Assembly (NCBI GenBank): GCA_964650975.1 | Contig: CAZYWA010000163.1 | Span: forward strand, 2,696-14,778 | DNA length: 12,083 nt | Direction: 5' to 3' | DNA from: CAZYWA01 sp964650975 [NCBI: uncultured bacterium] | GTDB lineage: Bacteria > JADJOY01 | In this document: piece by piece, positions 5,420-11,743 of the stretch | Numbering within the stretch: position 1 is the stretch's first letter | How the letters are laid out: each line of letters starts with the position of its first letter | The notes under the pieces: generated by a model | The model's input: the letters and a program-made list of their open reading frames with translations, nothing else | What the model was told of the DNA's origin: nothing | Databases searched by the model: none | Made by a program: the position numbers and the translations under genes

Positions 5420-6316
5420 ATGACGAGACCGAGACGAGGGGCGCGAGCCTGCGTGGAGAGCGTGTTGATCGTGCTCGCGTGGGCGGCCGCAGGCTGCCAG
5501 CCTGCGATCACGTCGCTCGAAGGGAACGGTTCGACGCCCGGTCGGTTCGGCGACGCGATCGTCCTGCACGGAAACAATTTCAGCAGCGGGGAAGTGACCC
5601 TGACCAAGGTGCCGGCCGGGAGTCCGGTGATTCTGGCGCTGCGATCGGCGTCCGCGACCCTGGTCGAGGCGGTGCTCCCGGCGGACGCAAGCGCAGCCGA
5701 CTACAACGTGAAGATCACGACACCATTCGGATCGGCCGAACAGTCGGTCACGCTGCTCCAGGGCGAGCCCGGTCCCGCAGGTCCACCTGGGTCACCAGGG
5801 CCGCCAGGGCCGCCAGGGCCGCCCGGTCCCTCGGGCGGCGGAGCCAGCAACTACTTCAAGACCACGGGCGCATACGCGAACGGCTGCAACGGCGGCACCA
5901 ATACCGTGGCGCAACGATGGATCGGAGCGGGTGGAGCGTGCGACGGCACGCTCTTGACCTTCACGACGAACGGCAACCCGCTCCTCGTGAGCTTGTCCCT
6001 GACCGGCTACTGGACGTCGAACACGTCCGCGTCCTTCGATTTCACGAACGCGAACGTCCTGGTTCAGCTCAAAACTTCGACGGGCGACATCGTCACCCAA
6101 GAGCACAATCAGTGGGGCTCCACGGGCCGAAATTCCACCGGTGACATGCTCACGAGCGCGCTGACGTTTACCGAGATCGCGACCCTGCCGGCGGGCACCC
6201 ACGCGATCGAGCTCTGGGGCAGGATCCAAAACGGAGACAGCCTGAGCCCCAAGTTCAACATGGACTCCGGCAACGGCGTCTCGATCTCGGTGGTCCAGCT
6301 CGGCACGGGGAGCTGA
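5420..6316 (+). CDS. Lipoprotein with IPT/TIG domain and collagen-like triplets
   Basis: 298 aa from the ATG at 5420, which has GGGGGA about eight bases upstream and opens a lipoprotein signal ending Ala-Ala-Gly-Cys (Cys26). Residues about 28-112 look like an IPT/TIG immunoglobulin-like domain: Pro-Ala-Ile-Thr-Ser-Leu, then Gly-Asp-Ala-Ile-Val-Leu-His-Gly-Asn-Asn-Phe. Residues 115-138 are eight uninterrupted Gly-X-Y triplets (GEP GPA GPP GSP GPP GPP GPP GPS), followed by Gly-Gly-Gly. Residues about 142-298 form a Thr/Asn/Ser-rich beta-type domain with two cysteines (in NGCNGG and GACDGT) that may form a disulfide. Collagen-like triplets trimerise, so a surface-anchored trimer with a globular head is likely, perhaps for adhesion or phage-like binding. 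No enzyme motif is visible. The gene stops 23 bases from the convergent DUF4198 gene. Confidence 0.8.
   Translation: MTRPRRGARACVESVLIVLAWAAAGCQPAITSLEGNGSTPGRFGDAIVLHGNNFSSGEVTLTKVPAGSPVILALRSASATLVEAVLPADASAADYNVKITTPFGSAEQSVTLLQGEPGPAGPPGSPGPPGPPGPPGPSGGGASNYFKTTGAYANGCNGGTNTVAQRWIGAGGACDGTLLTFTTNGNPLLVSLSLTGYWTSNTSASFDFTNANVLVQLKTSTGDIVTQEHNQWGSTGRNSTGDMLTSALTFTEIATLPAGTHAIELWGRIQNGDSLSPKFNMDSGNGVSISVVQLGTGS
5818..5839 (+). repeat. Candidate GTCCCT-loop hairpin inside the collagen-like coding region
   Basis: Arms GCCGCCCG (5818-5825) and CGGGCGGC (5832-5839) are perfectly complementary and enclose the loop GTCCCT. The core CGGTCCCTCG is the same as in the intergenic hairpins. The TGGAG head is absent. 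It encodes Pro-Pro-Gly-Pro-Ser-Gly-Gly, so codon bias in a Gly/Pro-rich stretch could have produced it by chance. Confidence 0.4.
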
Positions 6317-6339
6317 AGAAGCGATGTCCGCCGGTGCGC

Positions 6340-7185
6340 TCATCCACCCGGCATCTCGAACGTGAGCGAGCCCCAGTAGCTGCGCCAGTCGGCGCCCGTT
6401 TCGGGGGCGGCGTGCTCCATCTGGGTCACCTTGAGGAGCCACACGCCGGGGCGGTCGAGGTGGAGCGTGGCTCGGCCCTTGGCGTCGGTTCTCGACTCGA
6501 GTCGTGGCTCGGGCTGCGATCGCTCCCGCGCGGTGACGAGCGCACCCGCGAACGGCTTGCCGCGGAACAATATTGTGACGGGGAGCGGGTGGTTGGGCTG
6601 TAGCGAGAGCAGGTCGGCGCCCGGGACGATCTCGAGCGTCAGGCCGAGCGGTTTGTCGATGCCGGTGTGCGGCCCTTTCCCGCCGACGTCGACGGCGAGC
6701 TTGGCGCAGCGCGAGAAGAGCTCGTGGACGCCCTTGTCCTCGAGGCCCTGGGCTTTGCGCTCGGCGGCGACGCGGTCGAGGCCTTCTTCCTCGACGTAGC
6801 GGGCGAAGGTGGGCGGGTCGAGGTCGACGGCGGTGGTGTTGCTCTCGTAGCCGATCCAGTGGAGGCCGAGGTCGGCGGATTTGAGGAAGCCGGCGGGCAT
6901 CGAGGGATCGAGGAAGCCGGGGACGTCGATGTCGCCGGCGGGGCCGCGATCGAAGAAGCGCGCCACGCGGTCGGGATCGCGGGGGACGGCGTCGCCGCGG
7001 AACTTCTGGCCCACGAAATGGCTGATCCAGACCAGCTGGTTGGGAGCGGGACGGAAGCTGGTGGGCTCCATCCAGTAGTCGTGGGCGTGTGCACGACCGG
7101 CGGTGAGCGACGCCAGAAGCCATGCTAAGCCGATCGCTGGCCAGACCCGTATAGAACGGGGAGGATGAAAACGATGGCGGCTCAT
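6340..7185 (-). CDS. Exported DUF4198-family protein
   Basis: 281 aa. The N-terminus is Arg/His-rich, then a hydrophobic core (VWPAIGLAWLLASL), then Ala-His-Ala with predicted signal-peptidase I cleavage after Ala34. The mature protein begins His-Asp-Tyr-Trp-Met-Glu-Pro, the typical opening of DUF4198 periplasmic proteins, and continues with a beta-rich core. The C-terminal half (about 195-281) has a PVTILFRGKPFAGALV segment and a GVWLLKV strand resembling an Ig-like or transthyretin-like fold. DUF4198 proteins have sometimes been labelled nickel-uptake components, a label regarded as misannotation; I assign no transport role. The ATG at 7185 is the only good start for the signal. It overlaps the 5' end of the divergent gene at 7174 by 12 bases. 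The upstream minus-strand sequence lacks a strong ribosome site. Confidence 0.8.
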   Translation of the reverse strand: MSRHRFHPPRSIRVWPAIGLAWLLASLTAGRAHAHDYWMEPTSFRPAPNQLVWISHFVGQKFRGDAVPRDPDRVARFFDRGPAGDIDVPGFLDPSMPAGFLKSADLGLHWIGYESNTTAVDLDPPTFARYVEEEGLDRVAAERKAQGLEDKGVHELFSRCAKLAVDVGGKGPHTGIDKPLGLTLEIVPGADLLSLQPNHPLPVTILFRGKPFAGALVTARERSQPEPRLESRTDAKGRATLHLDRPGVWLLKVTQMEHAAPETGADWRSYWGSLTFEMPGG

Positions 7186-8226
7186 GCTTGGCGGTACTGT
7201 CTCCGTTTGGCCTCGCGCGCGAGGGACCGCGCGCGCTCCAAACCGTATCCCCGCGATGCCGGCTGGCTGGCGGCAATCGGTCTGGCGATCGCCGCCGCGA
7301 GCTGCGCCCCGCAAGCGCCGCCCGGCCCGGCCGACGTGTCGCAGATGGTCGACGGCGGAAAGCTCGCCAACGCGCGCGAGGACCTCAAGACCAAGCCGCT
7401 CTACCCACTGGACGTCGGCGCGCCCGATCCCGCCGCGAAGCGATTCTGCGACGCGTTGCATGCGTTACCCCAGGCGCGTCGCGCCCAGTGCTGCGGCGGC
7501 CCGCCGGCCCGCGGGCTGGCCGACGAGTGCACGCGCACGCTCACCGCGGCGACGCGGGACGGCTCGGTGCGGCTCGACGGGCCAGCGAGCGATCGCTGCA
7601 ACGCCGACAGCACCAGGGCTCTCACCGGTTGCGAGTGGGTGACGCCGGTCCTTCCGCCCGCGCCGTCGAGCTGCCGCCAGGTCGTGCAAGGGCAGCTCGC
7701 GGCGGGTGCGAGCTGCCGCTCGAATCTCGAGTGCAAGGACGGGCTCCACTGCGCCGGCCTGGGCGTGACCACGGCCGGCAAGTGCACCGAGCCGTCGCCG
7801 TCGGGTGCCGCGTGCGCGCCCTCGGTCGACGCGCTCGCGGCCTACACCGACGAGGTCGATCTCAATCTCCACCACCCGCTCTGCGCGGGCTCGTGTCAGT
7901 CGGGCCGCTGCACGGACACGCTCGCGGTGGGCGCCGCGTGCTTCTCGAGCGGCCAGTGCGCCGCGACGGCGCGCTGCAACTCGGGCCGCTGCGCGCCGAA
8001 CGTGACGGCCGGGATCGGCGAGGCGTGCGATGGCGGGAACTGCGTAACCGGAGCGATCTGCAGCGGTGGTCATTGCGTCGCGCTCAAAGGGCCGGGTGAG
8101 GTGTGCACGCAGCCGTTCGAGTGTCGCGGCGCGTGCGTGCGGCCGCCGGGCGCCCCCACCGGCGTCTGCGGCATGCAGTGCCCGGGCAGCCCGGCGAACT
8201 CGATTCTGCCGCCGCGGGGGAATTGA
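7174..8226 (+). CDS. Cysteine-rich lipoprotein (Dickkopf/IGFBP-like cysteine spacing)
   Basis: 350 aa from the ATG at 7174, which has GGGGAGG nine bases upstream; an ATG at 7165 abuts the same site and is less likely. Residues 30-44 are a hydrophobic segment ending Ala-Ala-Ser-Cys (Cys44), a plausible lipobox. The n-region before it is long (29 residues), and residues about 14-23 (SRARDRARSK) are encoded by an intergenic-type class D hairpin. The mature part has about 28 further cysteines. From about residue 165 onward they recur as Cys-x5-Cys-x5-Cys blocks such as CRSNLECKDGLHC and CFSSGQCAATARCNSGRC. Such modules are common in secreted proteins of Myxococcota and are presumably disulfide-bonded outside the cytoplasm. 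Function unknown. If the real start is downstream of the hairpin, no ATG, GTG or TTG is available before the hydrophobic core. Confidence 0.75.
   Translation: MAAHAWRYCLRLASRARDRARSKPYPRDAGWLAAIGLAIAAASCAPQAPPGPADVSQMVDGGKLANAREDLKTKPLYPLDVGAPDPAAKRFCDALHALPQARRAQCCGGPPARGLADECTRTLTAATRDGSVRLDGPASDRCNADSTRALTGCEWVTPVLPPAPSSCRQVVQGQLAAGASCRSNLECKDGLHCAGLGVTTAGKCTEPSPSGAACAPSVDALAAYTDEVDLNLHHPLCAGSCQSGRCTDTLAVGAACFSSGQCAATARCNSGRCAPNVTAGIGEACDGGNCVTGAICSGGHCVALKGPGEVCTQPFECRGACVRPPGAPTGVCGMQCPGSPANSILPPRGN
7214..7240 (-). repeat. GTCCCT-loop hairpin, class D, inside a coding region
   Basis: Arms CGCGCGCG (7214-7221 and 7228-7235) enclose AGGGAC, with inverted head CTCCA at 7236-7240. It lies within the first 25 codons of the cysteine-rich lipoprotein gene and about 30 bases upstream of the divergent DUF4198 start. 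It therefore occupies what elsewhere would be the intergenic promoter region. Flanks CGTTTGG and CCAAACCG extend the inverted repeat. Confidence 0.85.
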
Positions 8227-8239
8227 TCCGAGTCTCGTC

Positions 8240-8270
8240 CGCTCGCGCGCGAGGGACCGCGCGCGCTCCA
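8240..8270 (-). repeat. GTCCCT-loop hairpin, class D (inverted)
   Basis: Tail CGCT, arms CGCGCGCG at 8244-8251 and 8258-8265, loop AGGGAC, inverted head CTCCA. It begins 14 bases after the stop codon of the cysteine-rich lipoprotein gene. The 27-base hairpin core is identical to those at 7214 and 11650. Confidence 0.9.
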
Positions 8271-8358
8271 GGGGAGGAGCCACGCGGAAAGATCGCTGAA
8301 TCGATCGCGTTGGGCGCCTGCCGATCGATGCCGGTGGATGTCGGCCGATCGGTCCGTT

Positions 8359-8410
8359 CGACGTCCATCGCGATCGATTCCGTTTCGACGTCCACCGGTC
8401 GATTCCGTTT
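8359..8410 (+). repeat. Imperfect tandem duplication of about 25-27 bp
   Basis: Copy 1 (8359-8385) and copy 2 (8386-8410) both begin CGACGTCCA and end TCGATTCCGTTT; copy 2 is two bases shorter in the middle. A related inverted segment (GGTGGATGTCG) lies upstream near 8333-8343, so the stretch can also fold. It lies between the D and A hairpins and has no coding features. Confidence 0.6.
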
Positions 8411-8440
8411 GGAGGCCCACCAGTCCCTCGGTGGGCAGCG
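8410..8440 (+). repeat. GTCCCT-loop hairpin, class A, with one stem mismatch
   Basis: Head TGGAG, arm GCCCACC, then A where other copies have G, loop GTCCCT, arm CGGTGGGC and tail AGCG. The single change leaves an A-C mismatch at the loop end of the stem. Confidence 0.88.
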
Positions 8441-8451
8441 ATCGAATCGGC

Positions 8452-8529
8452 TGGAGGGACGCGGTCCCTCGCGTCCGCCGGCCTCGATCGAGGTGTGACG
8501 CTGCGGCTGCGAGGGACCGCAGCCCTCCG
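8452..8529 (+). repeat. B-C composite palindromic element, copy 2 (78 bp)
   Basis: Class B hairpin at 8452-8476 and inverted class C hairpin at 8505-8529 are separated by 28 bases. The spacer begins GCCGG instead of GCAGC and contains the palindrome CCTCGATCGAGG, but ends in the conserved GACGCTGC. It follows hairpin A after a short gap. Confidence 0.9.
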
Positions 8530-8566
8530 GGTGAGAGTGGTGTCACGGTAGGGGTCCCGGAGCACG

Positions 8567-8600
8567 GACGGCCCCTGGCGTGTGGGCGCCAGGGGCCGTC
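8567..8600 (-). terminator. Strong stem-loop 3' of the DUF4331 gene
   Basis: A perfect 14-bp stem (GACGGCCCCTGGCG with its exact complement) encloses the loop TGTGGG. It lies 27 bases past the minus-strand stop at 8628. There is no T-run, but the position and stability fit a terminator or 3' stabiliser, possibly serving both converging transcripts. Its loop and flanks do not match the GTCCCT family. Confidence 0.65.
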
Positions 8601-8627
8601 GTGTGAACGAATGGGTGTCGAGAATCG

Positions 8628-10094
8628 TCAGGGCGTGGGGGCGCCGTGGCCCTCGAAGAGCCCCTGCCAGGGCAGCGCCTCCCACGGAAACTCGGTCAGG
8701 TAGTTCTTGTCGTTGTAGTCGACGCCGTCGCCGAGCGGGATCGCACCGCCCGAGAGGATCAGCGTGATCAGCGCGTCGCTCACGTCGACTTGCTCGGCGT
8801 TGGGCAGCGCACCGCCGGGGATGCTGCGTCCGTTCGGGAACTGAGAATCGATGGCGATGTCCACCCGCAGCACGTCGCCGGTCTTCCCCGGCTCGATGGG
8901 CACGTGATGCGCGCCGGGAGTCGGGATGTTGTCGAGGTTGATCGCTTGCAGGATGTCGGTGCGGTTCGACTTGAGGCTCTGCACCGTGGCGTCGGGCACG
9001 CCGAGCGCCGCGTAGATACCGAGGAACTCCACGTCACGCACCAGCACCGGGTTCAGGAAGTAGTTCGCGAAATTCTCGACGTCGGTCTTGGGCGTGGTGC
9101 GCAGATAGAGCGACTGGTCCTGGACGCCGATGAGACCGGCGTCGACCAGCGGCAGCCCTTCGCGGCCCACCTGCACCCACGGTCCGCAGTTCGTGACCGT
9201 GCCGTCCGGGTTGTAGGTCTTGTTCTGGCGGCGGCTCGCCGACGCCCACACGCCCAGCAGCGTGTCGTCTCCCGGGGTGCCGTTGTGAGCGGGCGCGGCA
9301 CCCGTGCCGGTCACCTTGGTGGTCGGGATCTCGAGGGCGATCACGTTCAGGTTGAAGCCGGCGAACACGTCCTTCGACTTGCCCTTGGGCTGCAGGTTGA
9401 TGATGTCGAAGATGCCCTTTTCGTCGAGGTAGAAGCCGTCGTCGCGGGTGCCAGCCCAGGCGCGGCCTTCACTGCCGCTGTCGCCGAGCGCGGTGATGAA
9501 CGACGCCGCGAACGCGTCGTCGTAGAGGCCCACGGTGTTGCTCGTCGGGTCCTTGGGATCGAACTTCCCGAGACCGTAGGCGATGCGGTCGGTGTGCGGG
9601 CCGACGTTGGGCGGCGCCACGGGAATGCCGGTGCCGATCACGGTCGAGACGCCGTTCTCCACCTTGGTCACGCTGTAGGTCTGCTTGACCCCGCCGAGCT
9701 GGATCAGCAGCTCCTTCCCGCCGCCGGGAGGCAACGTGAGATCGGTCACGTCCACGGGCGTGGGAGGAGTCGACGAGAACCGGATCTGGTAGGTCACCGC
9801 GTCGTCGAGCGGTCCGATGCCGCGCGCGATGTGGAACTCGTAGAGCACGTCGTCGCAGAGCCGGGTCTGCTGGTTGCCCTGGCCGGGCTCGTGAAGACCG
9901 TCGTAGCCGGCGATCAGGTAGAGCTTGTCGTGCGTGCCGGGCGTCACCCACGCGTAGACGTCGGTGTTGTCGATGCACGGGTCGCTCAGGACCGCGAGCG
10001 CCTCCCGATGGCTCGACGCGTGAGCCGGCCCCGCGCCGGCCAGCGCCACGACCGCGGCGGTCGCGATCCACGAAAACTTGCTTCGAATCTGCAT
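8628..10094 (-). CDS. Exported DUF4331-family protein
   Basis: 488 aa. The ATG at 10094 has GAGGAG about eight bases upstream and opens a Sec signal peptide ending Ala-His-Ala (predicted cleavage after residue 26). The mature protein begins Ser-Ser-His-Arg-Glu-Ala, the hallmark of DUF4331, followed by Asp-Asn-Thr-Asp-Val-Tyr-Ala-Trp. The C-terminal part has the usual Phe-Pro-Asn-Gly-Arg and Asp-Gly-Val-Asp-Tyr-Asn-Asp segments and a late Phe-Pro-Trp. Length fits the family. DUF4331 proteins are secreted with no settled biochemical role, and I assign none. It lies 68 bases downstream of a small Cys-rich lipoprotein gene on the same strand, probably one operon. A long frame on the opposite strand is a GC-rich shadow. 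Confidence 0.9.
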   Translation of the reverse strand: MQIRSKFSWIATAAVVALAGAGPAHASSHREALAVLSDPCIDNTDVYAWVTPGTHDKLYLIAGYDGLHEPGQGNQQTRLCDDVLYEFHIARGIGPLDDAVTYQIRFSSTPPTPVDVTDLTLPPGGGKELLIQLGGVKQTYSVTKVENGVSTVIGTGIPVAPPNVGPHTDRIAYGLGKFDPKDPTSNTVGLYDDAFAASFITALGDSGSEGRAWAGTRDDGFYLDEKGIFDIINLQPKGKSKDVFAGFNLNVIALEIPTTKVTGTGAAPAHNGTPGDDTLLGVWASASRRQNKTYNPDGTVTNCGPWVQVGREGLPLVDAGLIGVQDQSLYLRTTPKTDVENFANYFLNPVLVRDVEFLGIYAALGVPDATVQSLKSNRTDILQAINLDNIPTPGAHHVPIEPGKTGDVLRVDIAIDSQFPNGRSIPGGALPNAEQVDVSDALITLILSGGAIPLGDGVDYNDKNYLTEFPWEALPWQGLFEGHGAPTP

Positions 10095-10162
10095 GAAATG
10101 GCTCCTCTGCCGGTGGATCCGTGCGGACCCCGGTCGATCGTTCGAGCGTTGGATGTTCGCGG

Positions 10163-10462
10163 TCAGCCGGTCTCGCATTCGCCGGCTCCCCCGCCGCAGG
10201 TGTTGCGCAAGCACGCACCGAGCGCTTGCTGGTCGCAGCCGCTGACCGCCGCGACGCACGCGGCGATGTCGGTCGAGACTCGCGTGACGCACGCGTCGGT
10301 CGCGAGGCACTGGCCGTTACCGTCCAGGAAACACTGGTCGCAGCTCGCGAGCTTGGTGCACGCGTCCGCGCTGGTCGGTACCGGTGCGGCGTTGTGATGG
10401 CTGTTGCTGCAGGCCGCCGCGACCAGCAGCGCGATCGGGATCAGTACCCGGATTCGATTCAT
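10163..10462 (-). CDS. Small cysteine-rich lipoprotein
   Basis: 99 aa. The start ATG at 10462 is preceded by AAGGA six bases upstream. The first 18 residues are a lipoprotein signal (Met-Asn-Arg-Ile-Arg, hydrophobic core, Val-Ala-Ala-Ala-Cys18). The mature part is short and has nine further cysteines in patterns such as CTKLASCDQC and CLRNTCGGGAGEC. These suggest a disulfide-rich or metal-binding domain on the outer membrane or in the periplasm. No family is recognised, though small Cys-rich proteins of this style are common in Myxococcota. It is probably co-transcribed with the DUF4331 gene that follows 68 bases later. The frame stays open upstream of the ATG but crosses a repeat-bearing region, so the shorter start is preferred. 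Confidence 0.78.
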   Translation of the reverse strand: MNRIRVLIPIALLVAAACSNSHHNAAPVPTSADACTKLASCDQCFLDGNGQCLATDACVTRVSTDIAACVAAVSGCDQQALGACLRNTCGGGAGECETG

Positions 10463-10832
10463 GAGCTTCCTTTCCCATCGTCCTGGGCCTCGCTCGAGGC
10501 CGGACCGGAATGACGGCACCAATCTCACCACCGGGCGACCGCTCTCGCGGGAGGGCTGCGGTCCCTCGCAGCCGTAGCGTCGCGTCGCCATCGGACGCTG
10601 CGGACGCGAGGGACCGCGTCCCCCCAGCCTTTCGATCGCGTGCTCGCTCGTCGATCGATCACGAATCTTCTCCGCGCGGCCGCGACTGCCCCGCAGCGGT
10701 CGTATTCCGGGTTACGGAGCCGGACGAGGGTCGGATTGAATATTTTCGAACGGCATCGCAGCGCGGCGGCGGGAAGTGCTAGACCGCGAGCGCGCGCAGC
10801 AGTGACGCAGCGCGTTCCCTGCTGGAAACCGA
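10463..10832. other. Divergent intergenic region
   Basis: 370 bp between the small lipoprotein gene and the SMUG1-like gene. It contains the inverted B-C composite at 10549-10626. A locally AT-richer stretch near 10736-10750 (TTGAATATTTTCGAA) could belong to the promoter of the SMUG1-like gene, but no clear -35/-10 pair is visible. Short open frames here look non-coding. Confidence 0.5.
10549..10626 (-). repeat. B-C composite palindromic element, copy 3 (78 bp, reverse orientation)
   Basis: Class C hairpin in plus orientation (arms GGCTGCG at 10554-10560 and CGCAGCC at 10567-10573, loop GTCCCT) is followed after 28 bases by inverted class B (10602-10621, loop AGGGAC). Read on the minus strand this is B+ then C-, as in the other copies. 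Both heads deviate slightly: GGGAG for C, and TGGGG for B when read on the minus strand. The spacer keeps GCAGCGT and a near copy of its inverse. Confidence 0.88.
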
Positions 10833-11630
10833 ATGCAACTGACAGCCTCTCGACCGACGGCCGCGTGGGCCTCGACCAAGCGCGCCACCGCGCGGCGCTG
10901 GGAGAAGTTCGCGCCGTTGGTGGCGGAAGCTACCGGCTGGCAGGTCTGGAACCCGGGGCTCTACGGCGAGCGCTGGCACGCGCATTTCCGCGCGGTTTAC
11001 CCGCCGAATCCGCGGCCCTTGCTCATCTTCGGCCTCAATCCCGGGCCCTACGGCATGGCGCAGACCGGGATTCCGTTCACCGATCTCAAGCGGTTGGTCG
11101 AGCGGCTGCCGCGGCTCGCGCAGGCGCTGACGCGGCGCGGTGAAGCGCTCGCCTTGCCAGGGCTGGCGCCCGCGTCGCTGGCGCCCTTCTTGACCCGCAC
11201 CTTCGAGTCGTCGGCGGTGCGCGTGTATCGGTTCCTCGATCTCGGATGGGGCTCGGCCGAGGAAGGCTTCTCGAACGTCATCGTCGCCAATCCCTGCACG
11301 CTGCTCTTCATGGATCGGCAGACGATGGAGAACCGCACGCCGGCCGACTTGGTGCGCGCCGCGAACGCCCGCGGTACCCACGACGCCCTCGCGCTCCGCG
11401 ACCAGATGGATCGCCTGCGCTGGGCCGCCGCCGCCGAGTCGATCCGCGCGCTGTCGCCGCGCGGCGCCATTCTCTTCGGCCGCGACGTCGCGGCGGCAAT
11501 GGCGGAACCGCTGGCGGGCGAGTTTCCCGAGCTGCCCGTGGTGTGCTGGGAACATCCGGCGCGCGCCGTCCCCGAGACGTGGTCTCGCGGGCTCGTTGCG
11601 GAGCTCGGCAAGCGTCGGCTAATGGGCTGA
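10833..11630 (+). CDS. SMUG1-family uracil-DNA glycosylase
   Basis: 265 aa, close to the length of animal SMUG1. SMUG1 enzymes remove uracil and some oxidised or deaminated bases from DNA as the first step of base excision repair. Motif 1 is nearly canonical: Gly-Leu-Asn-Pro-Gly-Pro-Tyr-Gly-Met-Ala-Gln-Thr-Gly, with Asn69 matching the catalytic Asn of the family. A middle segment, Asn-Pro-Cys-Thr-Leu-Leu-Phe followed by Glu-Asn-Arg-Thr-Pro-Ala-Asp-Leu, matches the conserved NxCPLLF...RNLTPAEL region. Motif 2 is Glu-His-Pro-Ala-Arg (His241) instead of the usual HPSPRNP, so the DNA-intercalating part diverges. The ATG at 10833 has only a weak upstream GGAAA. The gene stands alone between repeat-bearing gaps. 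Confidence 0.88.
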   Translation: MQLTASRPTAAWASTKRATARRWEKFAPLVAEATGWQVWNPGLYGERWHAHFRAVYPPNPRPLLIFGLNPGPYGMAQTGIPFTDLKRLVERLPRLAQALTRRGEALALPGLAPASLAPFLTRTFESSAVRVYRFLDLGWGSAEEGFSNVIVANPCTLLFMDRQTMENRTPADLVRAANARGTHDALALRDQMDRLRWAAAAESIRALSPRGAILFGRDVAAAMAEPLAGEFPELPVVCWEHPARAVPETWSRGLVAELGKRRLMG

Positions 11631-11645
11631 GTTTCCGCGTTCGAT

Positions 11646-11676
11646 CGCTCGCGCGCGAGGGACCGCGCGCGCTCCA
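11646..11676 (-). repeat. GTCCCT-loop hairpin, class D (inverted)
   Basis: Tail CGCT, arms CGCGCGCG at 11650-11657 and 11664-11671, loop AGGGAC, inverted head CTCCA. It begins 15 bases after the stop codon of the SMUG1-like gene, the same placement as at 8240 after its upstream gene. Confidence 0.9.
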
Positions 11677-11743
11677 GCCGATCGAGCACGATTGGGCCGG
11701 ACGCGTTCCTCTCGGCCGAGCGCGAGCGATCCCGCCGATCGCC

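Larger units (their letters stand above)
8227..8627. other. Intergenic region between convergent genes, with the most complete hairpin series
   Basis: This 401-bp gap holds, in order, hairpin D (inverted), a GATC-rich stretch with a duplicated segment, hairpin A, the B-C composite, and a strong stem-loop before the DUF4331 stop. Short open frames here cross the repeats and show no domain, so I call no gene. Confidence 0.6.

Noticed and set aside
5792-7276. A 494-codon minus-strand frame overlapping the collagen-like and DUF4198 genes
   Set aside because: It conflicts with two well-supported genes and is dominated by Arg/Pro from GC-rich codons.
8646-10397. A 583-codon open frame antisense to the DUF4331 gene
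   Set aside because: Composition is biased and no domain is visible, whereas the minus strand encodes a convincing signal peptide and the SSHREA family signature.
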